Positions 24,312 to 35,924 of a stretch of 64,000 nucleotides of DNA are shown here, piece by piece (positions within the stretch are counted from its first letter, which is position 1; each line of letters begins with the position of its first letter). The stretch lies in assembly GCF_014898055.3 (NCBI RefSeq), contig NW_023605083.1, positions 95,567,483 to 95,631,482 of the forward strand, in the 5' to 3' direction. The position numbers were made by a program, and so were the translations under genes. Source of the DNA: Talpa occidentalis. Its lineage: Eukaryota > Chordata > Mammalia > Eulipotyphla > Talpidae. The notes under the pieces are model-generated. The model had not been told where the DNA came from, searched no databases, and worked only from the letters and a program-made list of their open reading frames with translations.

Positions 24312-24588
24312 TGGGGGTTCCCTGGTAGTGCAAGGGGTTAAGATGCAGCACTATGAAGCTATCCGCAGCCACTGCAGCACGAGTTCCATCCCCGGCCAGG
24401 GAGGTGACCCACATGGCGCAGCAGACCTCTCCTGACTTGCCCACTGCTCCCTCAGCAGTGTATTTCAGTCAGTCTGCCTGTTCTATTCCCCACTCTGTCT
24501 CTGGTGAATCCTCTCAACCCCACACCTGTGGCCTGTACCCCAGATCTTGTATGCATAAATAAATAAAATAAATCTTAAAAAAAAAAAA
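24312..24588 (+). mobile_element. SINE type A, first of a head-to-tail pair
   Basis: Full length. Its A-rich tail leads with no spacer into a type B copy. Confidence 0.92.
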
Positions 24589-24589
24589 G

Positions 24590-24912
24590 AGGGCCTCCCT
24601 GGTGGCGCAGCAGTTGAGCACTGGGTTGCGAAGCTGCCCGCAGCCTCTGCAGCGCCGGTTTGATCCCCGCCGACCAGGGAGGGTCCCACATGGCGCGCAG
24701 ACCTCTCCTGCCTCCTGCTGCTCCCCTCAGCAGTGTACCTTGGTCCTTCTGTCTGTTCTGCTCCCTGCTCTGGCTATGGTGAATTCTCTCACCCTCCCGT
24801 GCTTCTGACTATACCTAGTGCTTGTATAAATAAACAAATAAATCTTTTTTAAAAAATTTTAAAAAAAAATTTTAAAGAATTAAAAAAACAAAAAGAAAAG
24901 AAAAGAAAAGAA
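24590..24912 (+). mobile_element. SINE type B, second of the pair
   Basis: Inserted in the poly(A) of the preceding copy. The tail has grown to about 80 bases of A/T and AAAAG repeats. Confidence 0.92.
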
Positions 24913-24919
24913 TGGACCA

Positions 24920-25700
24920 ACTGACCCAGGATTTCATCAAAGTTCTGAAGAAGCACCATCCCAGGGAGTAAAGTGGAAAAACACAGATTGGTAAAGAGCT
25001 GGTTTGATATCTAGGAAATAGGGAAAGGTACTCCAGCCTGGGGAATAGGCTGCCATGGGGTCAAAAGTGGGGGAGTGTGAAGAAAGGTGGGTGGGCTGAG
25101 GAGGCCAAGCCAGGGGAGTGAAGGTGGACTGGCCTGCTTATAAAGACTGTTCTCGGTGCTCTAAAGTGTGCCCTATGTTCTGTCAGAAAGAGGGAGCCTC
25201 TCTGAGGAGGCAGAGATGTGGTCTGCTGTGTACTTTCAGAAGATCAACCTGAGAATAATGTGTACAGAAGCTAGAGGCCTTTTGGAAATCATTACAATAA
25301 TAGAAATCAAAGAAGAAGGGCTGACTTTGCACAGTTGTGGTTGGAGTAGAAAGATGGATCTCAGGACCTCTTTGCAGGCAGAATGGACAGGGACCAGCCA
25401 CTCCTCAGATGTGGGGAGCACAGAGCCAGGGGGGGTCAATGATGGAAGCTTCTTGAACTGACTGGCAACAGGGGAGGAAATGGTGCCAATAGCCTAGAAA
25501 TGAAGTAGAGAAGGAGAAGAATGTTGGAAGGGACATGGAGTTCAGTTTTGTGCATGTTAAATTAGAGGTGCTCTTGAAGGACATTCTCATGAAGATGCCT
25601 GCGAAGAAGCTGGGAATTCTGGTCTTGACTTTGGAGAGGTCAGGGTTGGCAAAATGGAGGTCTTTTCTCCTAGCTCAGGGTCGCCCTCAAGAGGGTAACT
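24920..25700 (-). mobile_element. L2 relic
   Basis: TGGAGTTCAGTTTTGTGCATGTTAAATTAGAGGTGC and the upstream AACAGGGGAGGAAATG patterns are the reverse strand of the L2 ORF2 3' region. The open frames at 25168-25717 fall in it. Confidence 0.6.
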
Positions 25701-26251
25701 CCAGTAAAAGGCATTAATCTGTCCTCGGAAAGTCCTTGCAATTATTTTTTAGCTCATCTTAGAGGTAGAGGAGGAAAATGGATCTCCTTTTAACATGTTC
25801 ATTACGTTCATTCTAAAATTATATTCTCCTGATTTCCAAGGACTTCCAGTGCCTGGTGTTGATATATAACCACATAACTTCACCCTCTGTATATAATGCT
25901 GAATTACTTACAATTCTTCCAGAACTCACTCCTGACACGGGATGTCAAACAGAAATAGAACATGCATCTCCAGCATCTGGGGGTGAAACCTTACAGAGAA
26001 TTCTATGGATGGCCGTAAATAATCCCCGATGTTCCTGGAAAGGAACTCTGTGCACACACAGGGTAGGGTCACCGCAGATTTATGACCACACCTTCAAGGC
26101 AGCAGCTCTACACAGCCTGGTAGGGGCCAGCAGAGAAGTGGGAGGTCCAGGAAGCAAACTACAGAAGGTTAGCTCTGTGGTGCGGTGACACCTGGGCACT
26201 TTGAGAGCCATGGAACTGGTGTTTGCATTTTCAAGGTTTTTTTCTTTTGCT

Positions 26252-26377
26252 TTTTCTTTTTTTTTTTTTTTTTTTTTTTGTGGGACCCTCGCCGCAGCCA
26301 GGGAACGAACCAGCGCTGCAGAGGCTGCAGGCAGCCTCGCAGCCCAGCGCTCAACTGTTGCACCACCAGGGGAGGCC
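26252..26377 (-). mobile_element. Head-only SINE (tRNA-like part plus poly(A))
   Basis: On the minus strand: GGGCCTCCCCTGGTGG, type B head, B box GGTTCGTTCCC, GGGTCCCACA, then about 29 A. The whole non-tRNA body and the AATAAA tail are missing, yet CATTTTCAAGGTTTTTTT flanks both sides, so it was retrotransposed in this form. Confidence 0.88.
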
Positions 26378-26994
26378 CATTTTCAAGGTTTTTTTATTGC
26401 CACACTCACTGTCAGAAAAAGAACTTGAGGTTTATTGAAATCTGGGTGTGTTTTCTGACAGTCAGTCGAGGCCAGTACCAAGAACACTGACTCAAACCTC
26501 AACTATTGTGAATAAAACTCCTTGCCACTCAGAGTGCCCAGGGATTGACTTTAGATGACCTGTCTCTGCTCTGTCTGGGTAAAATTGCCTCTCATCCCTG
26601 CTTACTTTTTCATTTTTCTCATTTCCCACATCCTTGCTTTTCCCTTCCCTCTCTACCCCTTTCTCCCTGCTACTCTCTGTGTCAGTGCCCTCTGAGTCAG
26701 TCTCCCCTCCTCTCTCTAAATTTTCCTATGAGCCCCCGTACACGGTCTGGGGTAAATGACTTTACCCTCCATGTTCTTCGTTTTCTTGTGTGCAAGTGCT
26801 TCTCACAACCATGTTCTTCTCAGACTTGGTTGTGCAAACCATTCCTCTGAGGATGTTGTTAAAATATAGATTCTGATTTAGTACAGCTAGGGCGGGCCCC
26901 AAATTCTGCATTTCTGGCAAGCTCACAAGTGATTTCAATGCTGTCAATCCAGAGAACGCTGCTTTAAGTAAGCCCCACCCTAAAATTTATTTTT

Positions 26995-27210
26995 ATGCAT
27001 GAGAATTAGAGATTCAGCTCTCCATGTGACCATCTAGTTTTCCCAACATCATTTGTTAAAGAGATGCTCCTTTTCCCATTGTATGATTGTGACTCCTTTA
27101 TCATGAATTAAGTGTTGATACATATGTGGATTTATTTCCAGTTTTCAGTTCTGTCCCATAGATCTATGTTTTTATTGTGTGCTGGTACCACACTGTTTTA
27201 TTTATTATTA
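26995..27210 (-). mobile_element. L1 ORF2 fragment
   Basis: CTAGTTTTCCCAACATCATTTG, CTTTTCCCATTGTATG and CCCATAGATCTATGTTTTTATTG are characteristic reverse-strand L1 ORF2 text. Confidence 0.85.
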
Positions 27211-27366
27211 TAAACAAAAATCCAAATATAAATAAAAATATGATTAACAGAATCCAACATATATTAAAAATAATTCATCATAATCAGATTTTATCCCAAA
27301 TATTAGGAATGATTCAATATTAGAATATCCATCAATCTAATTAATTCACAAAAATTAACTCAAAAT

Positions 27367-27895
27367 GGGCCTACCTGGTGGTATAAGGGGTTAAGCACAG
27401 CACTGTGAAGCTCTCTGCAACCTCTGCAGCATGGTTTTGATCCCTGGTTGGCCAGGAAGCAACCACATGGCACAGCAGACCTCTCCTGTCTTGCCCACTG
27501 CTCCCCTCAGCAGTGTATTTCATAGATCCGCCTGTTCTGTTCCCCACTCTGTCTCTGGTGATTCCTTTCACCCCCTGCACCTCTGCCCCATATCCCAATC
27601 TTGAATACATAAATAAATTTTTTTTAAAGAATTGTTTATGCATACAAGAATTGGGGTACAAGCCAGAGGTGCGGGGGGTAAGAGAATTCACCAGAGACAG
27701 AGTGGGGGACAGAACAGGCAGATTGACTGAAATACACTGCTGAGGGGAGCAGCGGGTGAGTCAGGAGAGGTCTGCTGTGCCATGCAGTTGCTCCCTGGCC
27801 GGGGATCAAACTCATGCTGCAGTGGCTGTAGATAGTTTCATAGGTAGCATCTTAACCCTTGTGCCACCAGGAAGCCCAATAAATCTTTAAAAAAT
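27367..27895 (+). mobile_element. SINE, intermediate type, split by another SINE
   Basis: The element runs 27367-27615 and resumes at 27879-27895 with the remaining tail (AATAAATCTTTAAAAAATT). The gap is filled by a minus-strand copy. Confidence 0.88.
27616..27878 (-). mobile_element. SINE type A inserted in the tail of a SINE
   Basis: Full-length minus-strand copy from TTTTTTTAAAGAATTG to CCAGGAAGCCC, nested in the AATAAAT tail of the plus-strand copy. Confidence 0.9.
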
Positions 27896-27901
27896 TATAA
27901 T

Positions 27902-28048
27902 AGGGCCTCCCCGGTGGCACAGCTGTTGAGCGCTGGGTTGCGAAGCTGCCCGCAGCCTCTGCAGCACCAGTTCGATCCCCAGCTGCCGGGCGAGGGTACC
28001 AATGGCACGCAGACTTCTCCTGCCGCCCGCTGCTCCCCTCAGCAGTGT
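27902..28048 (+). mobile_element. SINE type B, 3' truncated
   Basis: Stops at CCCCTCAGCAGTGTAT and has no tail. The copy begins right after the previous SINE's tail. Confidence 0.88.
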
Positions 28049-28059
28049 ATAAAGGAGGC

Positions 28060-29055
28060 TCTTTAATGGATAAAGTCTATTAAAAATCTATAGTAAGCAA
28101 AATGCTTATTGGAGACATGTTAGAAGACAGAGAACAAAGCAAATATATGTGCTTGAATCAATAGTGCTTGCCATAGTTTGGATGATCATGTCAAATAAAA
28201 GCGTAGAAAAAGTTGTAATGATTTGACCGACATGAAAAGCTCAAAGTAATTAAACAAATGTCTACTGACCTGAATAGTAGATAAATGATGAATGACAGAC
28301 CAGCTAGAAACTCACAGGGAGATTCAAGAAAGACAAAGCCAAAGGGTGTCACTATTATCGCCATCAACACTGTCTTTCCTGGGGGTGGAAGTGCCCCAAA
28401 ACTGCTGTCTGAGTTCCAGTGAAATGGCCTAGATTCAGAGGAAATATGACTAAGTCTGCACATGAACATAAAAAACGACTATGTGTGGAATCAAGGTCTC
28501 TCCTTAAGGGTATCTCTTAGTACTTGTCTGCCCAAGAGGAAACTGTAACAATCCGGTTCAGGGAGGACTAGTAACAGGCCCTTCCTCCCAGGAAAGAAGG
28601 TTTGGGTCACCACCCCAGACGTAGAACCATGACCATTTCAGGTGCTTGCTGAGGGATTGCAGAGTGGGTAGTGGGGAAGGTAGTTATAAATACCAGCTAC
28701 GATCACACAACCAACTGCAGGTATAAGGACTGTAGTTGTTATGATCCCTTCTTATTTTGTTATGACTGTCTCTCTGTGGTTATCAAATTCTTTGTTTTCT
28801 TCTCTCTCTAGTCCCCTTATAATCTAACATAGATATATTAATGACAGTTAACTTTGCATCATCTTATTTAAGCTATAAGGTATTAAGAAGAGTGAACATC
28901 ATCCAAGGACTTTGCATCCTCTTCTGTAGAAAGGGTAAGCACATTTTTGGTTTACACATATAGTTACGTGATGTCAGGTATAACTGTTATTGTCTTTATT
29001 TGGAAATAAATGTGTATGGTATCAAGAGGTATAAATGAGTATGACAAGAGTTGGA
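28060..29055. other. Intergenic sequence without recognised gene
   Basis: AT-rich single-copy DNA. A 92-codon minus-strand frame at 28191-28469 has hydrophobic stretches but no recognisable domain. Confidence 0.5.
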
Positions 29056-29059
29056 CCAC

Positions 29060-29340
29060 GTTGGTCAGTTTTATGTCAGTCTGGCACACTAGGTTATGCA
29101 GTTACTCAATCACATGCTAATCTAGCCATTGTTGTGGAGCTATTTTGTAGTATGATTGACATTGAAAATCGATTGATTTTAAGTAAAGATTATTCTCAAT
29201 AATATGAGTAGGTTTTGCCCAATAATTTGAATGCCTATGTAGTAAACAAAGGCTTCCCTCAGGAAGAAGAAATAGTGCCAGATGGAAATTTGCATCTACT
29301 CAAAAGAATAAAGCACACCAGAAACAGCAGATATCTGGGT
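29060..29340 (+). mobile_element. Probable ERVL-type LTR relic
   Basis: TTGGTCAGTTTTATGTCAGTCTGGC...GATTGATTTTAAGTAAAGATTATTC...AATATGAGTAGGTTTTGCCC has the order of landmarks in old ERVL LTRs. Tentative. Confidence 0.4.
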
Positions 29341-29393
29341 AAACACAAAAACATTTCTCCTCATTTTTTACTTTCCTCAAAAGAAAACTGACC

Positions 29394-29660
29394 AGGTCTC
29401 CCTGGTGGTGCAAGGGGTTAAACATAGCACTGTGAAGCTATCCACAGCCTCAGCAGCACATGTTCAATCCCCTGCGAGGGAGCTGACCCACATGGCGCAG
29501 CAGACCTCTCCTGTCTCGCCTGCCTCTCCCCCTTGGCAGTGTATTTCATTCAATCAACCTGTTCTGCTCCCCAATCTGTCTCTGGTGAATCCTCTTACTC
29601 CCTGCACCTCTGGCCTGTACCCCAGTTCTTATATGCACAAATAAAAAATCTTAAAAAAAA
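29394..29660 (+). mobile_element. SINE type A
   Basis: Target duplication AAAAGAAAACTGACCA / AAAAGAAAACTGGCCA. Tail TTATATGCACAAATAAAAAATC has lost the exact AATAAA spacing. Confidence 0.92.
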
Positions 29661-30064
29661 AAGAAAACTGGCCATGTAAAGCAAAAGTAATAATATATTT
29701 TGTGGTTTGTTCCATACATGGGAGTAATTTATAATATACACAGAAGCACACGATGCCATGAGCACACAACATGGGGTGACCTGAAGTGTACTGTGATGGG
29801 GCTCCTACATCACAGGTGAAGTATCACAAAGTCATTCAAAGGTAGACTGTGATAAATGACGAATAACAGGCCTGAGCTGCCTGCTGTCCAAAGTTGGAAG
29901 AAATGTTGTTTGATATTATTTCATCTTGCTCTGTAGTTGGTATAGTAGGAAGGCAACCTTGGACACTGTTGCCACCTTGTGGCCAAAGAAAGGAAGACCA
30001 AAATGCAAGGTTTTGAATCATAAATGTGTATACAGCATTTAAAGCCAGGAAACTAGACGAGCTC

Positions 30065-30640
30065 ACAATGCAAGTGAGTGTATGTGGAAAACAGAAGTGG
30101 TCCAGGGCCTGAGCCTTGGGGCATCACAGTGATATAAGCATGTGGATCAGGGAGCTTCAGCAGTGAAGTCAGAAGAAGACCCATTAGTGAAGTAAGAGAA
30201 TCAGGAGACTATGGTATCCTGGACACGAAGAGGAAACAGTCTTCAGAGGAAGGGAGTGGTCAGCTTTGTTAAGTGGGTCTGATGAATAAAGCCAGATGAG
30301 GACTGTGAAGGAACCACAGAGTTCAGCAACATAGAGGTGACATAACCACAGCATTTCTGGTGGAATCTGCTATTAGACTCAAGAGAGCCTGGAGAGAGCT
30401 TTTGAAAAGTTTGTCTCGAAGAGTAAGAAGGAAATGGATAATAGTTGAAGAAAATAAAGAGTGGATTTCTTTCAAGATGAGGGAAATAATAGCATGTTAG
30501 TAGGCTGAGAGGTCTGCTAGAGAGGTTGCAAAAAGACTAGATCTGACAGCTAGGAGATAATTGCTGAAGCAATGTCTTTGAGGAGGCCGGCAGGGTGAGA
30601 TCTGGTTCCTTCGTAAAGAGAAATTCCCACGTGGAAAATA
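30065..30640 (-). mobile_element. L2 ORF2 (RT region) relic
   Basis: GTCCAGGGCCTGAGCCTTGGGGCATC (reverse of the GVPQGSVLGP-type RT motif) and GAAGGGAGTGGTCAGC...GATGAGGACTGTGAAGG match minus-strand L2 reverse-transcriptase text. Many stops. Confidence 0.6.
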
Positions 30641-30677
30641 TTCTTTTGAACTTCGGTACTTTGCTTGGGAACACCCA

Positions 30678-30744
30678 GAGAAGAATCCATCTTGAGTCTC
30701 CTCACCAAGGACTTTCCTGAGGAGACTCAGGATGGATTCTTCTC
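30678..30744. repeat. 27-bp near-perfect inverted repeat with 13-base loop
   Basis: Arms 30678-30704 (GAGAAGAATCCATCTTGAGT...) and 30718-30744 (...CAGGATGGATTCTTCTC) pair over 27 bases. The only mismatch would be a U-G wobble in RNA. The loop is CCAAGGACTTTCC. Pairing does not extend outwards. It lies between an L2 relic and an MLT1 LTR. Confidence 0.95.
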
Positions 30745-30754
30745 ACCTACAAAA

Positions 30755-31101
30755 TACAGAATGTTTGCGTCCCCTTCAAATACATGTGCTGAAAGCCTAA
30801 TCCCACTGTAAGGTATTGGTTACCTTTGGGAGATCACTGAGGTTAGATTAGGTCATCTGGTTAAGGGCCCTTAAGCCCAGCATGATGGGATCAGTGGAAG
30901 AGGAAAGATACTGGATCTCCCCACCAGGTGAAGACACAGTAAGGAGGTGGCCATATAGAAGCCAGGAGACAGGCTCTCATCAAATACCAGGTCTGCTGCC
31001 CTTTTTATCTTTTTTCAGGCTCCAGAATGGTGACGAATCGTTTACTGCTTAAGTCCCCCAGTCTGTGGTATTTTTGTTACACCTGTCCAAAGTAACTAAG
31101 A
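30755..31101 (+). mobile_element. MLT1-like MaLR LTR
   Basis: GTTTGCGTCCCCTTCAAATAC, AAAGCCTAATCCCACTG, CCATATAGAAGCCAGGAGA, CTTAAGTCCCCCAGTCTGTGG and the end GTAACTAAGA are MLT1 landmarks in order. Confidence 0.8.
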
Positions 31102-31241
31102 GAGTCTATGCCCCACTGATTTAGCTCTCCAGTTTTGCTTTGACCTCCAAAGGTGTAGGTGGGGAGATTTTTCTTGCCTTCTCTTTTCATCTTTTACTTT
31201 ACTGGTCCATACATCTATGACTTTTTCTTCACTTACAACTT

Positions 31242-31509
31242 CTTTTTTTTAAGATTTATTTATTTATACATATAAGAACTGGGGTGCAGGTCAGAGGTGT
31301 GGGGGGTGAGAGGATTCACCAGAGACAGAGTAAGGAGCAGAACAGGCAGATCTACAGAAATACACGTTGAGGGGAGCAGCAGACAAGTCAGGAGAGGTCT
31401 GCTGGGCCATGTGGGTTGCTCCCTGGCAGGCTGGGAATGGAACTCGTGCTGCAGTGGCTGCGGATAGCTTCACAGTGCTGTGCTTTACTCCTTGCACCAC
31501 AGGAGGCCC
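31242..31509 (-). mobile_element. SINE type A
   Basis: CACTTACAACTTCT before and CACTTACAACTTTCT after are the target duplication. Full length. Confidence 0.93.
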
Positions 31510-31659
31510 ACTTACAACTTTCTAATGCCAATTTTCCCTCACAAAATATCTCAAATTATTTTTTCCACTACTGGTTCTATTGCCACTCAAATGGCCCTTA
31601 CTGGTCAAGTGGCCCTTATCATCTGAGACCTAAATTCCCATAACAACCAGACAGCAGAC

Positions 31660-31965
31660 TCACCTTCCTCTGGTCCATCCTGTGTAGATTAATCTTTTTA
31701 AGCTACCATTTGAATCTTTTTCTGCTCAAAATCATTTGCACCTCACCCAAGAAATTCCAGATTAAGTAGTTTGGAGTTTGGCCTATACACAAAGCCCTTC
31801 AAACATGGCTCCAACCTAACTTTTAGGTTTATGTCCCATCATACCCCTCAAGAACCCTTCTGTTATTAACTGACCTGCCTTCCAGCCATCTCCAGACATT
31901 TCCTGTGAGCTGCATTGCTGTCACACCTTATCTGCCTGATGGCCGGCGACTTTCCCAGGCATAAG
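31660..31965 (+). mobile_element. L2 3' region
   Basis: TCAAAATCATTTGCACCTC, GGAGTTTGGCCTATACACAAAGCCC and CTTCCAGCCATCTCC follow the L2 text upstream of its 3' end. Confidence 0.6.
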
Positions 31966-32179
31966 CACGTCCTCACTCCTCACTATAACTATAGGATTGC
32001 AGCATCTGAATGCAGTAATCAACACTTTCAGGGCCTGAATTCATTGCATCAACACTGCAGAGCAAAAAGAGAGACTTTGCATCTTCATATGTAAAACCAA
32101 GAACTGGACTGAATAGTGGCCCCCACTGAGAGGGAATGAGGGACCTGCCCAAATCAAACAGAGAAGGTGAAAATCATTT

Positions 32180-33760
32180 TACACCCTCCCGGTATCTCTA
32201 TCCCCCACTAGCTTTTGAAGTATGTAGTTTTCCTTCCTACAATGCGCTAAGCATTGTTCTAATCACCTGGGATGTAGCAGTGAACGAAAGGGATGGGAGA
32301 CCAGTTCTCAGGGATCTAGCATTCAAGAAGAGGGAGACATGTCAAACAAAATAAATTGGAAAATACATGGGCTGTCAGAGGAAAGAAAATGTGGGTGAGA
32401 GTGTGTTGCAGTTTTTAAAAGTGTGATGAGTGTGTTATAAGACATATGGGTAAATACAGGAAGGAAGGAGGTGACGAGAGAAGACACATATCTGGGGGCA
32501 AAGCAGTGTGGACAGGTGAGACATTCCGGGAATATTCAGTGAACAGCAAGGAGGTCAGCGTGGCTATCACAGACAGGCCGGACACAGAGGAGGAGGAGAT
32601 GAAACTGTTACAGGGCAGGGAGAGGGGTACCCTAGAACCCCCAAATCTGCCTGCTCTAAATAGGTTCTGCCATTCGCTGCATCAAGACAAAATATATAAG
32701 ATGAGACCTTAAATACAATTAGTGAACAACAGAGAAAAGACAAAAAATATCAAGCATCCAAAGTTACCCGTCCCCTCGTGGGTAAAAGTCCACCCAAACA
32801 GGATTGGCCCAGAACAAGGCCCAAGAGCCTGCCACAAATCTAAAGCACCTTCTGGTGGGGACCCATAGAAAAGGGTCAGAAACATCCGGACAAGTTTGAG
32901 GAAAAGAGCAAAATCAAAATCAAGACAAAAACCGCCATGGTCACCTCCCCATGGGTCACTCACCCACATCTGTGTCACCCAGGCCACGACCAAAAGGCAA
33001 GTGTAGTTTCTTCACGTGTCTCTCGGCTCCATGCGCCTCCTTCAGGCCTCCTCCTGGCTCTCCAACCTGCTTCCTTCCTTCCTCAGTCTCCTCTCCAGCT
33101 TCTCCTCCTCCCTGCTCAGCTCCACCCTCCTTTGGGTGGGGCAGGAAACCTGGAACCTCCCCCTTTCCTGTAACAGGGGACCACCCTGTTACAATACCAG
33201 AGACTTTGGAGGCTCGCTGGCGGTCTGTTATAAGGTCTTGAGTGAGGTGGGATGGCACTGGAGGGCTACCTGGTGTGACGGTGCTAACAGCATCTCTCTG
33301 TGGAGAGCAGGCTACAGGAGGAGAAGCAGGGACTCAGTCAGGAGCTGGACAATAACCAGAAGGAGGCATTGGTGGCTCAGACCTCGAAGGGAAGGGAGAT
33401 CTGAGGGCGTAAGAAGCGATGGACTCTGAATTTCTCTTGAAGATGGGATCGACATGTTTGTTGATGAATTAAACTTGGAGAATGAGTGTTTAGGGGCAAC
33501 TCAAAGGATTTGACGGAGCACATAGAAGGCCAGAGTTGCCCTTAACTGAAATAAAGAAGTCTGTTGGAGGGGCATCCATGGGGCACAATCAAGAGTTCAA
33601 TTTTAAATAATAAGAACATGAGATGCCTCTAGGCTCCCAGTGGAAATGTTGTGTAAGAAATTGTAAAAATGAGCCTGAAGCACAGGGGAGGTCTAGAGTG
33701 AAATTTTACTTTTGAGAATTATCTGCTTATAGAGGATAGTTAATACTTTCAAATTGAATG
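32180..33760 (-). mobile_element. L2 relic split by an LTR
   Basis: Left part 32180-32605 (AAGCATTGTTCTAATCACCTG, GATGTAGCAGTGAACG), right part 33194-33760 (GTTATAAGGTC, AGAGTTCAATTTTAAATAATAAG, GAGATGCCTCTAGG). Both are the reverse strand of one L2, continuous across the family 2 LTR. Confidence 0.65.
32606..33193 (-). mobile_element. LTR, family 2, inserted in an L2 relic
   Basis: A 588-bp copy from TGTTACAGGG to CCCTGTTACA, clearly the same family as 37235-38144 (shared blocks such as CCCCTCGTGGGTAAAA and GGATTGGCCCAGA). Flanks AAAC and ATAC are a 4-bp duplication with one mismatch. It is a solo LTR that splits a minus-strand L2. Confidence 0.85.
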
Positions 33761-33779
33761 AGGTCATCAAAGGAGCATG

Positions 33780-33900
33780 TGTGTGTCCTTATTCCTGTGT
33801 ATACGTTTCTTGAAAGCCAGTACCGGTTGCCTGTGTTTTTGAAGCACTGTATATAGCAGGGCATGATAGGTATTAAACAATAAACGTTTAACTACTGCTT
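33780..33900 (+). mobile_element. L2 3' end
   Basis: TATACGTTTCTTGAAAGCC ... TATATAGCAGGGCATGATAGG ... AACAATAAACG matches the last 120 bases of L2. Confidence 0.5.
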
Positions 33901-34237
33901 GTTAAGCACAGATCTCGACAAATTGAAATGTGCAATACAAACTCATTAGCTGGCAACTCGAGAAGGGGAGGATTATCTTCAACTATGCACAGACACGCAA
34001 GAAGCAGTACACTTAGCCAAGCTGGGGACCTAGGAGACTTGTAACTAAAGTTGATTTTCATCAAGTGATTTATTAATGAATTGAAAAATAAACACTATTT
34101 TAAATTGGCACTTACTTGCAAGTCATTGCTCTTCTCCAAGCCTCTGTTTCCCCAAATACAAAAATGAGGGAATGGAACTAATGACTAAGTCCTCCTGTCT
34201 AACAGACTTAAATCTTAACCCTGCCTGCAATTGCTTT

Positions 34238-34258
34238 TTTTTTTTTTTTTTTTTTTTT
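34238..34258. repeat. Poly(T) run
   Basis: About 21-24 T in a row with no attached repeat body that I can recognise. The adjoining sequence does not match the SINE. Confidence 0.8.
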
Positions 34259-34424
34259 AGCAATATGGCTCCCCCAAGTGGTCAATGGGATAAATGCAAT
34301 TTGCATTTTAGCCGGTAATAATTAGTGAAATGGTTGAATTCATGTGACAATCATTCACCAAAGATCAGACACTGTGGGAAGGAAGCATTTTAGGTGAATT
34401 TCTCATTAATCCCAAAGCAAAGCC

Positions 34425-34560
34425 TGTGAAGCAATTAAGTCTTTGTAATCCACATTTTCATAAATGAGGAAATGGAGATGGAGCATTCAAGATAACAACA
34501 GTAAGTACTGATCACGATTCAAACCCAGGCAATCTGAGCAGAGTGTGAGCTCCTGACAAC
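34425..34560 (-). mobile_element. MIR
   Basis: CCACATTTTCATAAATGAGGAAATGGAG...ATTCAAACCCAGGCAATCTGAGC is the reverse strand of MIR. Confidence 0.7.
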
Positions 34561-34564
34561 TGCC

Positions 34565-35920
34565 TGTCGGCATAAGTGGTTGGCCAGGGGTAAGAATGGA
34601 GGAGTAGGCAGGGGCAGGAAGGCTCTCCAGGTGTTGGCACTTGATTATAGAGAGGTTCAGGCAGGCTACCTGCTTGTGAAAAGTGACCCTGGTGATGGCT
34701 GGGAATACAAGGATCTCTCTTCTGCTTACATCAGGTCAGAAAGGATCTCAGAAGCCAACTAAGGCCCATCAGGGAACTGAAGCTAGTTGTGGCATTGTTG
34801 GGTTTGGAGAGCAGGGTCCTTGGGTTCACTCTGGGAAGGTGTCACCAGAGCTCCCCTTTCAGTGACACACAGTGTGTTTCCCAGGCAAGTTTCTCCACGA
34901 GCAGAGACATTAGTTATATTTAAAGGGCAGGTTTATTATAAGAGGGACAGAAGAATAAAGGACACTTACATAGACACCAGCGGGCAGGAAGAGCTGCCCC
35001 AAAAAGGACAGGTTTGCTGAGAGAGGCCTGCAGGGCTTCAGTGGGTGGCTTTGAGGAGAGCGGCCTCCGCTGAGGGAGGTCAGTGAAGAGAAGTCCTCAT
35101 AGGGTACAGGTCACAGGCAGGCAGGAAGCTGCTGCCCTGCAGGAGAGAGTTGGTGAAAATAGGTACCTGCATAGTCACAGGTGGGCAGTTGAGCCAGTGC
35201 AAAGACTGCACTGATACAGTCTTCTTCTGCTTGGGAGGGGCACTCCTTGTGCTCCTTCCATTAGTTGCTGATTTTGGATAGCTATGCTGAATCGAAAAGG
35301 GATGGGAGATCCCACAGTGGGCTCAGTCTCCATAGTTGTACCCTTGGGCCTGTGTTCTAGACACTCCCTACAGCAATCTGATACCTGCTTGGGTCTGGAT
35401 CTTATGCTTTGTAACCTAAGCTTTGGCTCCTAAAGATCTTGGTTTATCTCTAGCTGGGTCAATAGCTATGCTAATCCTCTACCCCCACTTCCAGCTCGTG
35501 GCATTGTGTGAGTCAGGTTTCTGGTCTTGCTGTACCTCCTTTCCAGTTTTTCTATTCTTATCCTCCATCATTCTCATTAAAATGAGGAATAAGAAAAACC
35601 TGTTGCCATCACTCTTGACTTGTAGATACTGGTCCCATAGCCAGTACAAGGTAATTAAAAACAAGATTAAAGTTTAAGAAAGAAGGAAGGAAATAAAACA
35701 CACATTTATTTGTAATATGGCCACTTTAACGGAATAAATTTTAAATGATATATTTCCCTTGTATATAGAAATATTTGAATTCTGGGAATTAATCTTACAT
35801 TCCTTACATTGGTAAACACCCCCATTTTTTGGTACAATTATTGGTTTCCAGTGTTTTTTTTTTTTTTTTTTTAAGTTTGAAGTTTCCCTGAAGCTTTGGA
35901 AAATAATCTGGCAGTTTCTC
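34565..35920. other. Intergenic sequence, unassigned
   Basis: Contains a purine-rich, GC-moderate block (34880-35230) that could be a decayed LTR (TTTATTATAAGAGG near 34930) but has no clear ends. A T run lies at 35854-35873. The frames at 34580-35020 and 35423-35677 show no domain. Confidence 0.45.
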
Positions 35921-35924
35921 AAAT

